DNA of 64,000 bases from Allorhizobium sonneratiae (GTDB lineage Bacteria; Pseudomonadota; Alphaproteobacteria; Rhizobiales; Rhizobiaceae): the NCBI RefSeq assembly GCF_023700755.1, contig NZ_JAMKOJ010000008.1, forward strand, positions 111,226 through 175,225, given 5' to 3'. Below are positions 1 to 9,029 of the stretch, one piece after another; the first letter of the stretch is position 1; the number at the start of each line of letters is the position of its first letter. The notes under the pieces were generated by a model. That model saw only the letters and a list, made by a program, of their open reading frames with translations, was not told the origin of the DNA and ran no database searches. The position numbers and the translations under genes are program-made.

Positions 1-1626
1 GATGCCGCCACCAATGCCGCTATGGTCCTTGCCAAGCCTCTGGGCCTTCAGCCGCGCGTGCTGGCCGATCTTCTCGGCGAAAAGCTGAAGCAGGATGCCG
101 ATGTCGCCGAGGTTTCGGTGGCCGGTCCCGGCTTTTTGAATATCCGCCTTTCTGTCGGTTACTGGCAGCGGCTTCTGGCGGTCATGATGGCTGAAGGTGT
201 GGATTTCGGTCGATCAAATCTTGGATCCGGTCAGAAGGTCAATGTCGAATATGTCTCGGCCAATCCGACCGGTCCGATGCATGTCGGTCATTGCCGGGGT
301 GCCGTGGTTGGCGATGCGCTTGCCAACCTGCTGGGTTTTGCCGGTTATGACGTCACCAAGGAATATTACATCAACGATGCCGGTTCCCAGATCGATGTTC
401 TGGCGCGGTCTGTCTTCATCCGTTATCGCGAGGCTTTGGGCGAAAGCGTCGGCGCGATCCCTGCCGGTCTTTATCCGGGTGATTACCTGAAGCCGGTGGG
501 CGAGGCGCTGGCGCGCGACTATGGCGTCAAGCTGCACACCATGCCGGAAGAAGAGTGGATGGCAATCGTCAAGGAACGCGCCATCGATGCGATGATGGCG
601 ATGATCCGTGAGGATCTTGCCGCACTCAATGTGCATCACGACCTGTTTTTCTCCGAACGTCAGCTTCATGCCGATGGCGGCGCGGCCATTCGCACAGCGA
701 TCAACGACCTGACGTTCAAGGGCCATGTCTATCGTGGCGCGCTGCCGCCGCCGAAGGGGCAGGTGCCGGAAGATTGGGAAGACCGCGAGCAGACCCTGTT
801 CCGCTCGACCGAAGTGGGTGACGACATTGACCGGCCGCTGATCAAGTCCGATGGCAGCTACACCTATTTTGCCGCTGATGTCGCGTACTTCAAGAACAAG
901 TTCGACCGCGGTTTTTCGCAGATGATCTATGTGCTGGGCGCCGATCATGGCGGCTATGTCAAACGGCTGGAAGCCGTGGCACGGGCGGTGTCGGAAGGTG
1001 CCTCGAAGCTGACCGTGCTTCTGTGCCAGCTGGTCAAGCTTTATCGTGATGGCGAGCCGGTGAAGATGTCGAAACGTTCCGGCGACTTTGTCACTTTGCG
1101 TGATGTGGTGGATGAAGTGGGCCGCGATCCGGTTCGGTTCATGATGCTTTATCGCAAGAACAGTGAGCCGCTGGATTTCGATTTTGCCAAGGTGACGGAG
1201 CAGTCGAAGGATAACCCGGTTTTCTACGTGCAATATGCCCATGCCCGCTGCATGTCGATTTTCCGCCAGGCGGAAGAGGCTTTTGCCGGTGTAACTGCCG
1301 ATCTTGCTGCGATGAAGGATGCCGTCAGCGAAATTGGCGATCCGGCGGAACTGCAACTGATTGCAAAGCTTGCAGAATATCCGCGTATCGTTGAGGCAGC
1401 CGCCCAGTCCATGGAGCCTCATCGCATCGCATTTTATCTGTACGATCTGGCCAGCTCCTTCCATGCGCATTGGAATAAGGGTAAAGATCAGCCGGAATTA
1501 CGATTTGTTAACGATAAAAACCGACAATTGACCTTGGCCAGGCTTGGGCTTGTTCATGCTGTCGCCTCTGTTTTGAAATCCGGCTTGGCAATTACGGGCA
1601 CGGATGCGCCGGAGGAAATGCGATAG
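1..1626 (+). CDS. argS: Arginyl-tRNA synthetase, 5' end outside window
   Basis: Class I aminoacyl-tRNA synthetase that charges tRNA-Arg with arginine in the cytoplasm. The reading frame is open from base 1, so the start lies upstream; about 541 residues are present, and roughly the first 45-50 residues of a normal ArgS (about 585) are missing. The class I signature is visible as [11 protein letters not shown] near window residues 85-95 (HVGH is the HIGH variant), followed by the KMSK loop (VKMSKRSGD, about residue 356) and a C-terminal anticodon-binding domain rich in helices. It is followed 50 bases later by the SPOR-domain gene on the same strand, a neighbour often seen in rhizobia. Confidence 0.97.
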   Translation, partial: DAATNAAMVLAKPLGLQPRVLADLLGEKLKQDADVAEVSVAGPGFLNIRLSVGYWQRLLAVMMAEGVDFGRSNLGSGQKVNVEYVSANPTGPMHVGHCRGAVVGDALANLLGFAGYDVTKEYYINDAGSQIDVLARSVFIRYREALGESVGAIPAGLYPGDYLKPVGEALARDYGVKLHTMPEEEWMAIVKERAIDAMMAMIREDLAALNVHHDLFFSERQLHADGGAAIRTAINDLTFKGHVYRGALPPPKGQVPEDWEDREQTLFRSTEVGDDIDRPLIKSDGSYTYFAADVAYFKNKFDRGFSQMIYVLGADHGGYVKRLEAVARAVSEGASKLTVLLCQLVKLYRDGEPVKMSKRSGDFVTLRDVVDEVGRDPVRFMMLYRKNSEPLDFDFAKVTEQSKDNPVFYVQYAHARCMSIFRQAEEAFAGVTADLAAMKDAVSEIGDPAELQLIAKLAEYPRIVEAAAQSMEPHRIAFYLYDLASSFHAHWNKGKDQPELRFVNDKNRQLTLARLGLVHAVASVLKSGLAITGTDAPEEMR

Positions 1627-1676
1627 TGTGATGCATGTGCCCGTTACTCCCGGCTTGTCGATGTGTCGCGTAGCAA

Positions 1677-4277
1677 GTGGATCAGGGTATGGTGCAAAAA
1701 CAATCCGCATATGACAGGGACGCTGGCGGGCGCGGCTTTGCCGATGACGACCCGTTGGCGGAGCTTGCCCGTCTTGTCGGCTATGATGCACCCGTTGCTC
1801 GCCGACAAGAACCCGAGATGACCGCGCCCGAGACTGGAATCGGATATGGCGGATCTCACGACCTGTCCTGGGGGCAGGTGCCATCAGAGCCTGTGGCAGC
1901 GCCCAATGAGACATATGTAGGTGAGACTTTATCCTATGCTTCGCCATCGCAGCAGCCGCAGGATCCCGTTTATTCCGGCGGCGATGCCCTTGCTGATGAG
2001 CTGGAATGGTCGATGGAGCCGCAGCTTGCGCCTGCAACCGCACCATCTGTGCGCCATGGTGCAGCCGATCCGCAAGGCGGCTATGGCAGTCATCGCCTGC
2101 CGCTGGCCAATTTCAGTCCGGCAACCCCGGCACGACGGGTTGAAGAGCCGGTCTTTCAGCAGCCCAGCCCGCCGCAAGTGCCTGTTTCCTCGGCGCCGCA
2201 GCCGGTTGAGGAACCCGATTATGATTTTGGTTTTTCGCCCCCTCCCATATCGAGTGCTGCGCCGCCCGTTATGCATCAACGATCGGTCGAGCCGGAGCTG
2301 GATCTGAGTGCACGCCGCGAAACATTGGCTGCTCCCTCGCCGGTTTCGCCATCGCCGACACGGACTGAGCCGTCTTTTGAAGCCGTTCGCTATGATGCGC
2401 TCAGTGCGCCGTCTTCATCCGGCAAACCTGCCTCGGGTGATTTTTTTGCAGCTCTAGCGTCAGGCGAAGCTCTGTTTCAGGAGCCGCCCGTCCAGGCGCG
2501 AATGGAGCCGCGGATGGAGGCATCGTCGTCTCAGCCGAGCGTTGCGCCGCAGGCCGCAATGGATGAGCCGCTGGAAAATCTGGATTTCGATCTTGAGGAT
2601 ATCACCCTCGATCTCTCCGATCTCGAAATGGAGCCGGTGGCAGTGCCTGCTCCGGAGCCGGTCCATTTTGTTGCAAAGCCTGAGCCTGCGCCGGTTGCAA
2701 GGCCTGTCAGCGCCCCGGTTGCGCCTGCCGCGTTGGTGAAAAGGCCTGTTGTCTCTGCTCCAGCTCCAACTCCTGCTCCGGCACCTGTCGCGGATAATGT
2801 GCCCGGTCTTCCGTTCGACAATGCAGAAATTGCTGATCAGGATGAATTACTGGAGCCTGTATCGCATCTGCATGTGCCGGACCTGCCGCCAGTCGAAGAC
2901 AAGAAGCCGGTCAGCTACACGCCTGATTATGATTTCGATATCGATGCGGAGCTTGCCAGCCTGCTCAATCAGGCTGGTCATGGTGGTGGCAAGACGGCGG
3001 CTGCTCCGGTCGCCGGGCAAGCACCATCCGAGCAGCCGTCAGCAGTGCGTGTGGCAAGGGCAGACCTTCCTCCTGTCGTGGAAAAGGTACGTAGTCTGCC
3101 AGGGGATGATTTCGACGTTTTCGAAAAGGCCCTTGAGGAGGATTTCCGCAAGAGCCTTGATGAAACCGGACCGTTTCGTTCTTCTTCTTCGGGGATGGCT
3201 TCTGCCGGAGTGGCGGATGTCTCTCTCGATCAGACAGGCAGGATGGATGATTATGACCCCGAACATTCTGGTGGCGGTCGAATGATCGCTGTCGCTGCCG
3301 CGGCGGTCGTCGTTCTTCTCGTTGCTGGTGGCGGGGTCTATGCCTGGTTGAAGATGAAAGACCCACTGGCGCTTGAAGGGGGTAAGCCTCGCATCGTCAT
3401 GGCTGACAAGGCACCGGTCAAGGTGGTGCCGACCAATCCCGGCGGCAAGGTTGTACCCAACCAGAACAAGGCGGTTTACGAGCGCGTCTCCGGCGATGGT
3501 TCCGAGCAGCCGCAGCAGAAGCAGTTGATCACATCCGAAGAACAGCCCATGGATGTGAGCAAACAGACCGACATGACCAATATGCCGATGGACAGCGACA
3601 CGGGCGCTGACGCAAATGCGGCTCAGAACGGGGCGTCTGCAAATGGTCAGCCTCTGGTGACGCCGCAACGGGTGAAGACCATGATCGTGCGCCCGGATGG
3701 TACGCTGGTGGCGGCGGATACCGGATCGTCGTCAGCAACACCGGCTGCATCATCGCAGGATCAGCAGGTTCAGCCGCTTAACGCACCGCCGGCAAACGAA
3801 ACGACCGATCAGGCCCTGGCGTCTGCCGGTTTTTCGACAACAGCGGCGACGCCAACTGCTCAGCAACCGGCTGCGGATAGCGGCGATCTCACAGGCGTTC
3901 CGGCACCCAACATGCCTGTGCCTGTTGCCCGTCCTAACATTCGGTCTGTGCCTGCTGCCTCAGCCCCTGCTGTGCAAAGGGCGTCTCTGGCAGCGCCCGT
4001 TGCTGCCCAGACGTCTCCGGCCACAGCGGCTGGCGGCGGCTATTATATCCAGATTTCGTCGTTGCCGTCGGAGGCAGACGCACGCAAGAGCTATGAACGG
4101 CTTTCGTCCAAATTCGCGGGCGTGATCGGCGGCCGGGCGCATGATATCAAGCCCGCTGAAATCCCCGGCAAGGGGACGTATTATCGTGTCCGGATTGCTG
4201 GCGGCAGCAAGGATGAGGCGGCAGCGCTCTGCGAACGTTACCGTCAGGCAGGCGGCAGCTGCATGCTGGTCCGCTGA
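1677..4277 (+). CDS. SPOR-domain envelope protein, large, proline-rich
   Basis: A predicted 866-residue single-pass membrane protein with a C-terminal SPOR domain (about residues 785-866, beginning GGGYYIQISSLPSEADARK). SPOR domains bind glycan strands stripped of stem peptides and often localise to the division septum. The first ~530 residues are low-complexity, rich in Pro, Ala, Glu and Ser, and predicted cytoplasmic. A hydrophobic segment (about residues 537-558, MIAVAAAAVVVLLVAGGG) crosses the inner membrane, and a Gln/Ala/Pro-rich periplasmic linker leads to SPOR. The start is either GTG at 1677 or ATG at 1689, four codons later; neither has a strong ribosome site. A strong hairpin follows the stop at 4305-4338. 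Function is inferred from the SPOR domain only. Confidence 0.88.
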   Translation: MDQGMVQKQSAYDRDAGGRGFADDDPLAELARLVGYDAPVARRQEPEMTAPETGIGYGGSHDLSWGQVPSEPVAAPNETYVGETLSYASPSQQPQDPVYSGGDALADELEWSMEPQLAPATAPSVRHGAADPQGGYGSHRLPLANFSPATPARRVEEPVFQQPSPPQVPVSSAPQPVEEPDYDFGFSPPPISSAAPPVMHQRSVEPELDLSARRETLAAPSPVSPSPTRTEPSFEAVRYDALSAPSSSGKPASGDFFAALASGEALFQEPPVQARMEPRMEASSSQPSVAPQAAMDEPLENLDFDLEDITLDLSDLEMEPVAVPAPEPVHFVAKPEPAPVARPVSAPVAPAALVKRPVVSAPAPTPAPAPVADNVPGLPFDNAEIADQDELLEPVSHLHVPDLPPVEDKKPVSYTPDYDFDIDAELASLLNQAGHGGGKTAAAPVAGQAPSEQPSAVRVARADLPPVVEKVRSLPGDDFDVFEKALEEDFRKSLDETGPFRSSSSGMASAGVADVSLDQTGRMDDYDPEHSGGGRMIAVAAAAVVVLLVAGGGVYAWLKMKDPLALEGGKPRIVMADKAPVKVVPTNPGGKVVPNQNKAVYERVSGDGSEQPQQKQLITSEEQPMDVSKQTDMTNMPMDSDTGADANAAQNGASANGQPLVTPQRVKTMIVRPDGTLVAADTGSSSATPAASSQDQQVQPLNAPPANETTDQALASAGFSTTAATPTAQQPAADSGDLTGVPAPNMPVPVARPNIRSVPAASAPAVQRASLAAPVAAQTSPATAAGGGYYIQISSLPSEADARKSYERLSSKFAGVIGGRAHDIKPAEIPGKGTYYRVRIAGGSKDEAAALCERYRQAGGSCMLVR

Positions 4278-4304
4278 TCCGTTCGAGCAAAACGGCCATA
4301 TGAT

Positions 4305-4338
4305 TGGCGCCTTGCGTTTTATAAAACCCAAGGCGCCA
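4305..4338 (+). terminator. Hairpin after the SPOR gene
   Basis: TGGCGCCTTG (4305-4314) pairs perfectly with CAAGGCGCCA (4329-4338), and the loop contains a further short palindrome (GTTTTATAAAAC). It lies 27 bases after the SPOR stop, between convergent genes. There is only a weak T-tract, so it may act as a terminator in either direction. Confidence 0.65.
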
Positions 4339-4349
4339 TTAATTGTCCT

Positions 4350-4455
4350 TAAAGCATGTCGCGTTTCATTGTCCTCAATGAAACGAGAACGTACATGCGA
4401 CAAAACAAAGACTTAAAGCACGTTGCATGAGGCTGATAAGCCGCAACGTGCTTTA
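4350..4455. repeat. 106-bp intergenic palindromic repeat, copy A
   Basis: The second copy is at 57925-58030 in the same orientation and is nearly identical along its whole length. The first part is a hairpin with arms CGTTTCATT and AATGAAACG around a gtcctc loop. The second is a longer hairpin with arms TAAAGCACGTTGC and GCAACGTGCTTTA. In copy B the fourth base pair of the first stem is changed on both sides (C-G here, T-A there), so pairing is kept. No coding potential is seen. Confidence 0.9.
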
Positions 4456-4468
4456 GAAATCTGTCTTG

Positions 4469-5674
4469 TTACAGGGCAGGTGCTGCCCAGGCCGGGAAGG
4501 GATCCGACAGATTGCGCCACTGCGAGGGTGAGAAGTCTGAAGCCGGGATAAGACATGCATCGAGAGCGTCACGAATGGCCTGTTCATGCATGGGATCGGC
4601 GCCGATGAAGACGATTTCCTGCCGCCTGTCGCCCCAGACGGGATCAAGATAAGGCTGCATGGCTCTGAGAAACCCCGGATCTTGAGGCCATTTTTCCTGC
4701 GGCACGGAGGCCCACCACAGCCCCATGCGCCCGGTGCGCACCAGCGGACCAGCCAGACTGAATTCCCCCACATGATGCGGCCTGGTGCCCAGCCAGAAAA
4801 AGCCTTTCGCCCGGATGACACCGGGGAGCGGCGTTTCGATAAAGCGCTGAAACAGGGCGGGATCGAACGGGCGTCTTGCCTTGTAGACAAAGGAGCGGAT
4901 GCCATATTCCTCAGTTTCGGGGATATGATCCTTGAACCCATGCAGTTCCTTGAACCAGAGGGGATGGGTTTCGGCGCGGCCCAGATCAAACAGTCCTGTG
5001 CCAAGCACGTCTGATAAGGCCACCTGGGCAAAATCGGTCTCGATGATCCGGGCATCCGGATTGAGCCCGACAATGATCTTGCGCGCCGCATCCAGACGCT
5101 GAGGTCCGGCGATCCCGATCTTGTTGAGCACGATCACATCGGCAAATTCGATCTGTTCGACAAGAAGATCGACAAGAGTGCGTTCATCGTCGTCACCGGC
5201 TGTTTCGCCTCTGTCGGAGAGAAAATCGGCAGAGGTATAATCCTTCAGCAGATTGGCGGCATCGACAACGGTGACCATGGTATCCAGCCGGGCAATGTCG
5301 GAGAGGCTGTGCCCGTCTTCGTCGCGAAACTCAAAGGTTGTGGCAATGGGCAGCGGTTCGGCAATGCCGGTCGCCTCGATCAAAAGATAATCGAAGCGCC
5401 CGGATTGGGCCAGTGCGCGCACTTCCGTCAAAAGATCGTCACGCAAGGTGCAGCAGATGCAGCCATTGCTCATTTCCACCAGTTGCTCATCGGTGCGCGA
5501 CAGGTTTGCCCCGCCATCGCGCACCAGTGCTGCGTCGATATTCACCTCGCTCATATCATTGACGATCACTGCCACCCGCAAGCCCTCGCGATTGGCCAGA
5601 ATATGATTGAGCAGTGTGGTCTTTCCGGCACCAAGAAAGCCGGACAGGACTGTGACAGGCAGTTTTGTGTTCAT
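4469..5674 (-). CDS. zigA: COG0523 GTPase, zinc metallochaperone (ZigA/YciC type)
   Basis: A 401-residue G3E-family GTPase of the COG0523 group, thought to hand zinc to client proteins when zinc is scarce. The P-loop GFLGAGKTT is at residues 12-20, the family metal motif CICC at 71-74 inside [13 protein letters not shown], and an NKIG-type guanine-recognition motif further on. The C-terminal domain (CobW_C type) begins near residue 260. It is transcribed in the same direction as znuA, which lies upstream, and a Zur-box-like palindrome at 5686-5702 sits 12 bases before its ATG. This supports zinc repression and a zinc role rather than a cobalamin one. A true CobW is present separately at 34905-35978. 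Confidence 0.85.
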   Translation of the reverse strand: MNTKLPVTVLSGFLGAGKTTLLNHILANREGLRVAVIVNDMSEVNIDAALVRDGGANLSRTDEQLVEMSNGCICCTLRDDLLTEVRALAQSGRFDYLLIEATGIAEPLPIATTFEFRDEDGHSLSDIARLDTMVTVVDAANLLKDYTSADFLSDRGETAGDDDERTLVDLLVEQIEFADVIVLNKIGIAGPQRLDAARKIIVGLNPDARIIETDFAQVALSDVLGTGLFDLGRAETHPLWFKELHGFKDHIPETEEYGIRSFVYKARRPFDPALFQRFIETPLPGVIRAKGFFWLGTRPHHVGEFSLAGPLVRTGRMGLWWASVPQEKWPQDPGFLRAMQPYLDPVWGDRRQEIVFIGADPMHEQAIRDALDACLIPASDFSPSQWRNLSDPFPAWAAPAL

Positions 5675-5685
5675 GTTTCACCTAT

Positions 5686-5702
5686 ATGATATAACGTAAC
5701 AT
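5686..5702 (-). promoter_or_regulatory. Candidate Zur box before the COG0523 GTPase
   Basis: On the minus strand this reads ATGTTACGTTATATCAT. It agrees at 13 of 17 positions with the perfect palindrome in the znuA-znuC intergenic region. It lies just upstream of the GTPase start, where repressor binding would block transcription. Zur binding is inferred. Confidence 0.6.
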
Positions 5703-5789
5703 AACTTGGGCAAGTTTCGGCTTGTCTATCCGCTGAGACCTGTCAGGCGCGGTTGAGCCTGACAGGGTTTCGATAAAATGTTCAGGGCA

Positions 5790-6716
5790 TCAGGATTTCA
5801 GGCAGTCGGCCATCGCCTTGGCCATGTCCTGCATCAGGGCCGGATAAAGATCGGGACCATCCGCCTGCTCGGTCCCCAGAGGGTCGAGCAGCCCGGTGCG
5901 GGTTGGCGTGCCTTCAGCCACCACCTTGACGATGGGTGAGGGAAATTGCGGTTCGGCAAACAGGCAGGCAGCGCCTGATGCTTTCAGCTTGTCATGGATT
6001 TCTGCAATCCGCTCGGCTCCCGGCGCGGTTTCGGGGCTGACGGAGATCGATCCGGTCACGGCCAGCTTGTAGTGATGTTCGAAATAATGATAGCCGTCAT
6101 GAAAGACGATGATCGGTTTTGCCGGCAGGTCGGCAAGCTGTTTGACGATCCCCTTATCCATGGCGTCAATTCTGGTATCAAAGGCAGCCAGATTGCGCCG
6201 ATAGGCATCCGCATGGTCGCCATCCCTGGCGATCAGGGCATTGGCCATGGCCGCTGCCATGGCTTTGGCATTGTCGGGATCGAGCCAGATATGCATATCA
6301 TATTCGCCATGATCATCATGGCCAGCATGATCTTCATCGGCATCGGGTTCAAACAACCCTCCTTCACGCAAAGGCAGGAGCCTGACGTTAGGGGCGCCAC
6401 TCAAGGTGACAATCCTGGTTGTACTGTTCAGGCTGGCAAGCGGCCGGGACATAAAGGCTTCGAGCTGCGGACCGATCCAGAAGACGATATCGGCGGTCTG
6501 CAGGGCGCGCGCCTTGGACGGCTTGAGACTGTAACTGTGAGGGGAATTGGCGCCATCCACCAGCAGGCTCGGCTCACCGACCCCCTGCATGATGGCGGCG
6601 GCAATCGAATGGACCGGTTTGATGGTGGCGACAACATTCGGCGCCGCCCAGGCTGCCGACATACTGGCCATCAGGGTGAAAAGCACAAGGGCAGGGCGAT
6701 GCATGCGGTTTTCCAC
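5790..6716 (-). CDS. znuA: Zinc ABC transporter substrate-binding protein
   Basis: Periplasmic zinc-binding protein of the ZnuABC importer, cluster 9 (A-I) family. From the chosen GTG start (6716) it has 308 residues, with a signal peptide ending about ...MSASMSAAWA. That GTG is preceded at good spacing by AAAGGA; an upstream in-frame GTG (6737) lacks a site, and ATG at 6704 is also possible. The family's His-rich acidic loop is visible (DADEDHAGHDDHGEYDMH), followed by the DPDN motif and the conserved FHDGYHYF segment. It diverges from znuC across a short region carrying a perfect Zur-type palindrome. Confidence 0.93.
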   Translation of the reverse strand: MENRMHRPALVLFTLMASMSAAWAAPNVVATIKPVHSIAAAIMQGVGEPSLLVDGANSPHSYSLKPSKARALQTADIVFWIGPQLEAFMSRPLASLNSTTRIVTLSGAPNVRLLPLREGGLFEPDADEDHAGHDDHGEYDMHIWLDPDNAKAMAAAMANALIARDGDHADAYRRNLAAFDTRIDAMDKGIVKQLADLPAKPIIVFHDGYHYFEHHYKLAVTGSISVSPETAPGAERIAEIHDKLKASGAACLFAEPQFPSPIVKVVAEGTPTRTGLLDPLGTEQADGPDLYPALMQDMAKAMADCLKS

Positions 6717-6750
6717 GGGATATGTCCTTTCTTTCACTCTTGCCGATCTT

Positions 6751-6767
6751 ATGTAATGTTATTACAT
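6751..6767. promoter_or_regulatory. Zur box between znuA and znuC
   Basis: ATGTAATGTTATTACAT is a perfect 7-3-7 palindrome (ATGTAAT / ATTACAT). It lies in the 219-base region between divergent znuA and znuC, 35 bases from the znuA start. Its form fits alphaproteobacterial Zur operators, and zur itself is three genes away. Confidence 0.8.
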
Positions 6768-6935
6768 TGATTGCAACAGCCTATCAGCTGTGTCATAGAG
6801 TATCACTCGAACAGGGTCGGGCGAGGATCGGTAAAATCATGCTCGAAATCAAATGTTTAGAGTGCCGGTCAGATGCAATCTGATGGTATGGCGGCCTGAT
6901 CGGGCGCAACAGGCAGACAAGGGAGTTTTCCATCC

Positions 6936-7790
6936 GTGCTCAAAGCCGTCGAAGACGATTGTCTGGTGACCCTGACCAGTGCGGGCTTTCGCCGTGGCGG
7001 GCGCTTTCTGGTACGCGGCGTCGATTTTTCTGTCCACCGCGGTGAGATCGTGACCCTGATCGGGCCGAATGGTTCGGGAAAATCGACAACGGCGAAACTT
7101 GCGACCGGCATATTGCGCCCCGATGAAGGCGAAGTGCGGCGGCATGGGGCGATCAGCATTGGTTACGTACCACAGAAAATCGCCGTGGACTGGACCATGC
7201 CGCTGACGGTGAAGCGGCTGATGACCATGACCGGCAGGCTCTCAAATGCCGATATAGACAGCGCGCTTGCGGCGGTGGGCATACCGCATCTTGCCCGGTC
7301 GCCTGTGCAGCATCTTTCGGGCGGCGAGTTTCAGCGGGCGCTTCTGGCGCGCGCGCTTGCCAGAAAACCGGATCTTCTGGTTTTGGACGAACCCTTGCAG
7401 GGTGTCGATTTTGCCGGAGAGATCGCGCTTTACGAGCTGATTTCAACCATCCGCCGCAAGAGCGGTTGCGGTGTTCTGCTGATTTCTCATGATCTGCATA
7501 TGGTCATGGCGGAGACTGATACCGTCATATGTCTCAATGGCCATGTCTGTTGCCGGGGAACGCCGGAAAGCGTCAGCCAGAATGCGGAATATCGCAAACT
7601 TTTCGGCGCTGCAGCCAGAACGCTTGCGGTGTATAATCATCGCCACGATCACACGCATCTGCCGGATGGTCGTGTGCTGCATGACGATGGCAGTATCACC
7701 GATCATTGCCATCCGCAGGACGGGCACCATCACGGCGATCATTCTGATCATACGCATCGCCATGCAGAGGGCACTGGTCATGATGGATGA
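6936..7790 (+). CDS. znuC: Zinc ABC transporter ATP-binding protein
   Basis: The ATPase of the ZnuABC zinc importer, 284 residues from GTG at 6936, with GGGAG ten bases upstream. Walker A (GPNGSGKST), the ABC signature (LSGGEFQ) and Walker B (LLVLDEP) are all present. The C-terminus is an unusual His-rich tail of about 60 residues with many His pairs (HHHGDHSDHTHRH), probably binding zinc. It overlaps znuB by 11 bases, so the two are translationally coupled. Confidence 0.95.
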   Translation: MLKAVEDDCLVTLTSAGFRRGGRFLVRGVDFSVHRGEIVTLIGPNGSGKSTTAKLATGILRPDEGEVRRHGAISIGYVPQKIAVDWTMPLTVKRLMTMTGRLSNADIDSALAAVGIPHLARSPVQHLSGGEFQRALLARALARKPDLLVLDEPLQGVDFAGEIALYELISTIRRKSGCGVLLISHDLHMVMAETDTVICLNGHVCCRGTPESVSQNAEYRKLFGAAARTLAVYNHRHDHTHLPDGRVLHDDGSITDHCHPQDGHHHGDHSDHTHRHAEGTGHDG

Positions 7791-8583
7791 TTTTTTCATC
7801 AGGGCCATGTTTGCCGGTATCGGTCTTGCCCTGACAGCGGGGCCGCTCGGCTGCTTTGTCATCTGGCGGCGCATGGCCTATTTCGGTGATACGATGGCGC
7901 ATTCCGCCCTGCTGGGTGTTGCCCTGTCGCTGTTGTTTTCCCTCAATCTGACCGTGTCCGTGTTTATCGTGGCAGCCCTTGTGTCGGTGCTTCTGCTCGC
8001 CTTGCAAAGACAGCGCGGTCTGTCGGCCGATTCGCTGCTTGGCATTCTCAGCCACGCAACGCTTGCGATCGGCCTGGTATTGGTCGCCTTCATGACCTGG
8101 GTGCGCATCGATCTGATGGCCTATCTTTTCGGGGATATTCTGGCTGTTTCCAGTCAGGATGTGATGGTTGTCTGGATTGGAGGACTGGCGGTTCTCGTCG
8201 GTCTCTGCCTGATCTGGCGTCCTCTTTTTGCCGCAACGGTGAATGAAGACATCGCCATTGCCGAAGGACTGGCTGTCGGCCCGACCCGGCTCATCTTCAT
8301 GCTGCTGATGGCGCTGGTTATCGCGATTGCCATGAAGCTGGTCGGAATTTTGCTGATCACCGCCCTTTTGATCATTCCGGCAGCAACGGCAAGACGGTTT
8401 GCCGCAACGCCTGAAATCATGGCGATCCTGGCCGGGCTTATCGGCGCGCTGGCGGTGATGGGCGGTCTTATGGGGTCGCTTCACTATGACACGCCGTCTG
8501 GCCCCTCGATTGTGGTCGCGGCCCTTTGCCTGTTTCTCTTCAGCCTGCTGCCGTATCGGCGCGCCGCCGCCATGAAAGGATGA
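7780..8583 (+). CDS. znuB: Zinc ABC transporter permease
   Basis: A 267-residue polytopic inner-membrane protein of the ABC-3 permease family that forms the zinc channel of ZnuABC. The whole length is built of hydrophobic helices, with the family segment GDTMAHSALLGVALS near residue 40. ATG at 7780 (Met-Met-Asp-Asp) is chosen because the family begins here; a longer open frame upstream only runs over znuC in another frame. It overlaps the znuC end and is followed directly by zur. Confidence 0.94.
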   Translation: MMDDFFIRAMFAGIGLALTAGPLGCFVIWRRMAYFGDTMAHSALLGVALSLLFSLNLTVSVFIVAALVSVLLLALQRQRGLSADSLLGILSHATLAIGLVLVAFMTWVRIDLMAYLFGDILAVSSQDVMVVWIGGLAVLVGLCLIWRPLFAATVNEDIAIAEGLAVGPTRLIFMLLMALVIAIAMKLVGILLITALLIIPAATARRFAATPEIMAILAGLIGALAVMGGLMGSLHYDTPSGPSIVVAALCLFLFSLLPYRRAAAMKG

Positions 8584-8588
8584 TCGCC

Positions 8589-9002
8589 ATGACATCACAT
8601 GCCTTGGGCAGCCATGCACTGACCCGCAATCAGTCGCTGGTGTTTCACACCCTCGAACAGGCCGGGGGGCCGTTATCGGCCTATGTAATTCTCGACAAGC
8701 TGCGCGATCAGGGATTTCGCGCCCCGCTCCAGGTCTATAGGGCTCTTGAAAAACTTCTTGAATTCGGTCTGGTCCACCGGCTTGAAAGCCTCAATGCGTT
8801 TGTCGCCTGCTCGCACCGCGAGGAACAATGCTGCGCCCATGGCACAGTTGCCTTTGCCATTTGCGAGCGCTGTGGCCATGTGCAGGAATTTCACGATCAC
8901 ACCATCGATCATCGTCTTGAGGACTGGACCAAGGGGCGTGGCTTCAAAATGGAAAAGACCACGATCGAGATTCGTGGTCTTTGTGCGTCCTGCTCGGCAT
9001 AG
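8589..9002 (+). CDS. zur: Zinc uptake regulator, Fur family
   Basis: A 137-residue Fur-family repressor that binds DNA when zinc-loaded. ATG at 8589 is preferred because AAAGGA ends 8 bases upstream. An N-terminal winged helix (about residues 15-80) is followed by a dimerisation domain with the structural-zinc cysteine pairs (ICERC, LCASC) and an additional HREEQCCAH segment. The gene is five bases after znuB in the same operon, so its natural targets are the palindromes at 6751-6767 and 5686-5702. Confidence 0.93.
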   Translation: MTSHALGSHALTRNQSLVFHTLEQAGGPLSAYVILDKLRDQGFRAPLQVYRALEKLLEFGLVHRLESLNAFVACSHREEQCCAHGTVAFAICERCGHVQEFHDHTIDHRLEDWTKGRGFKMEKTTIEIRGLCASCSA

Positions 9003-9029
9003 ATAGATAGCGATATCTGGCTGCTGCTG

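Noticed and set aside
214..1470. A 418-codon antisense frame over argS
   Set aside because: ArgS motifs on the plus strand are unmistakable; the antisense product is rich in His and Arg as shadows usually are.
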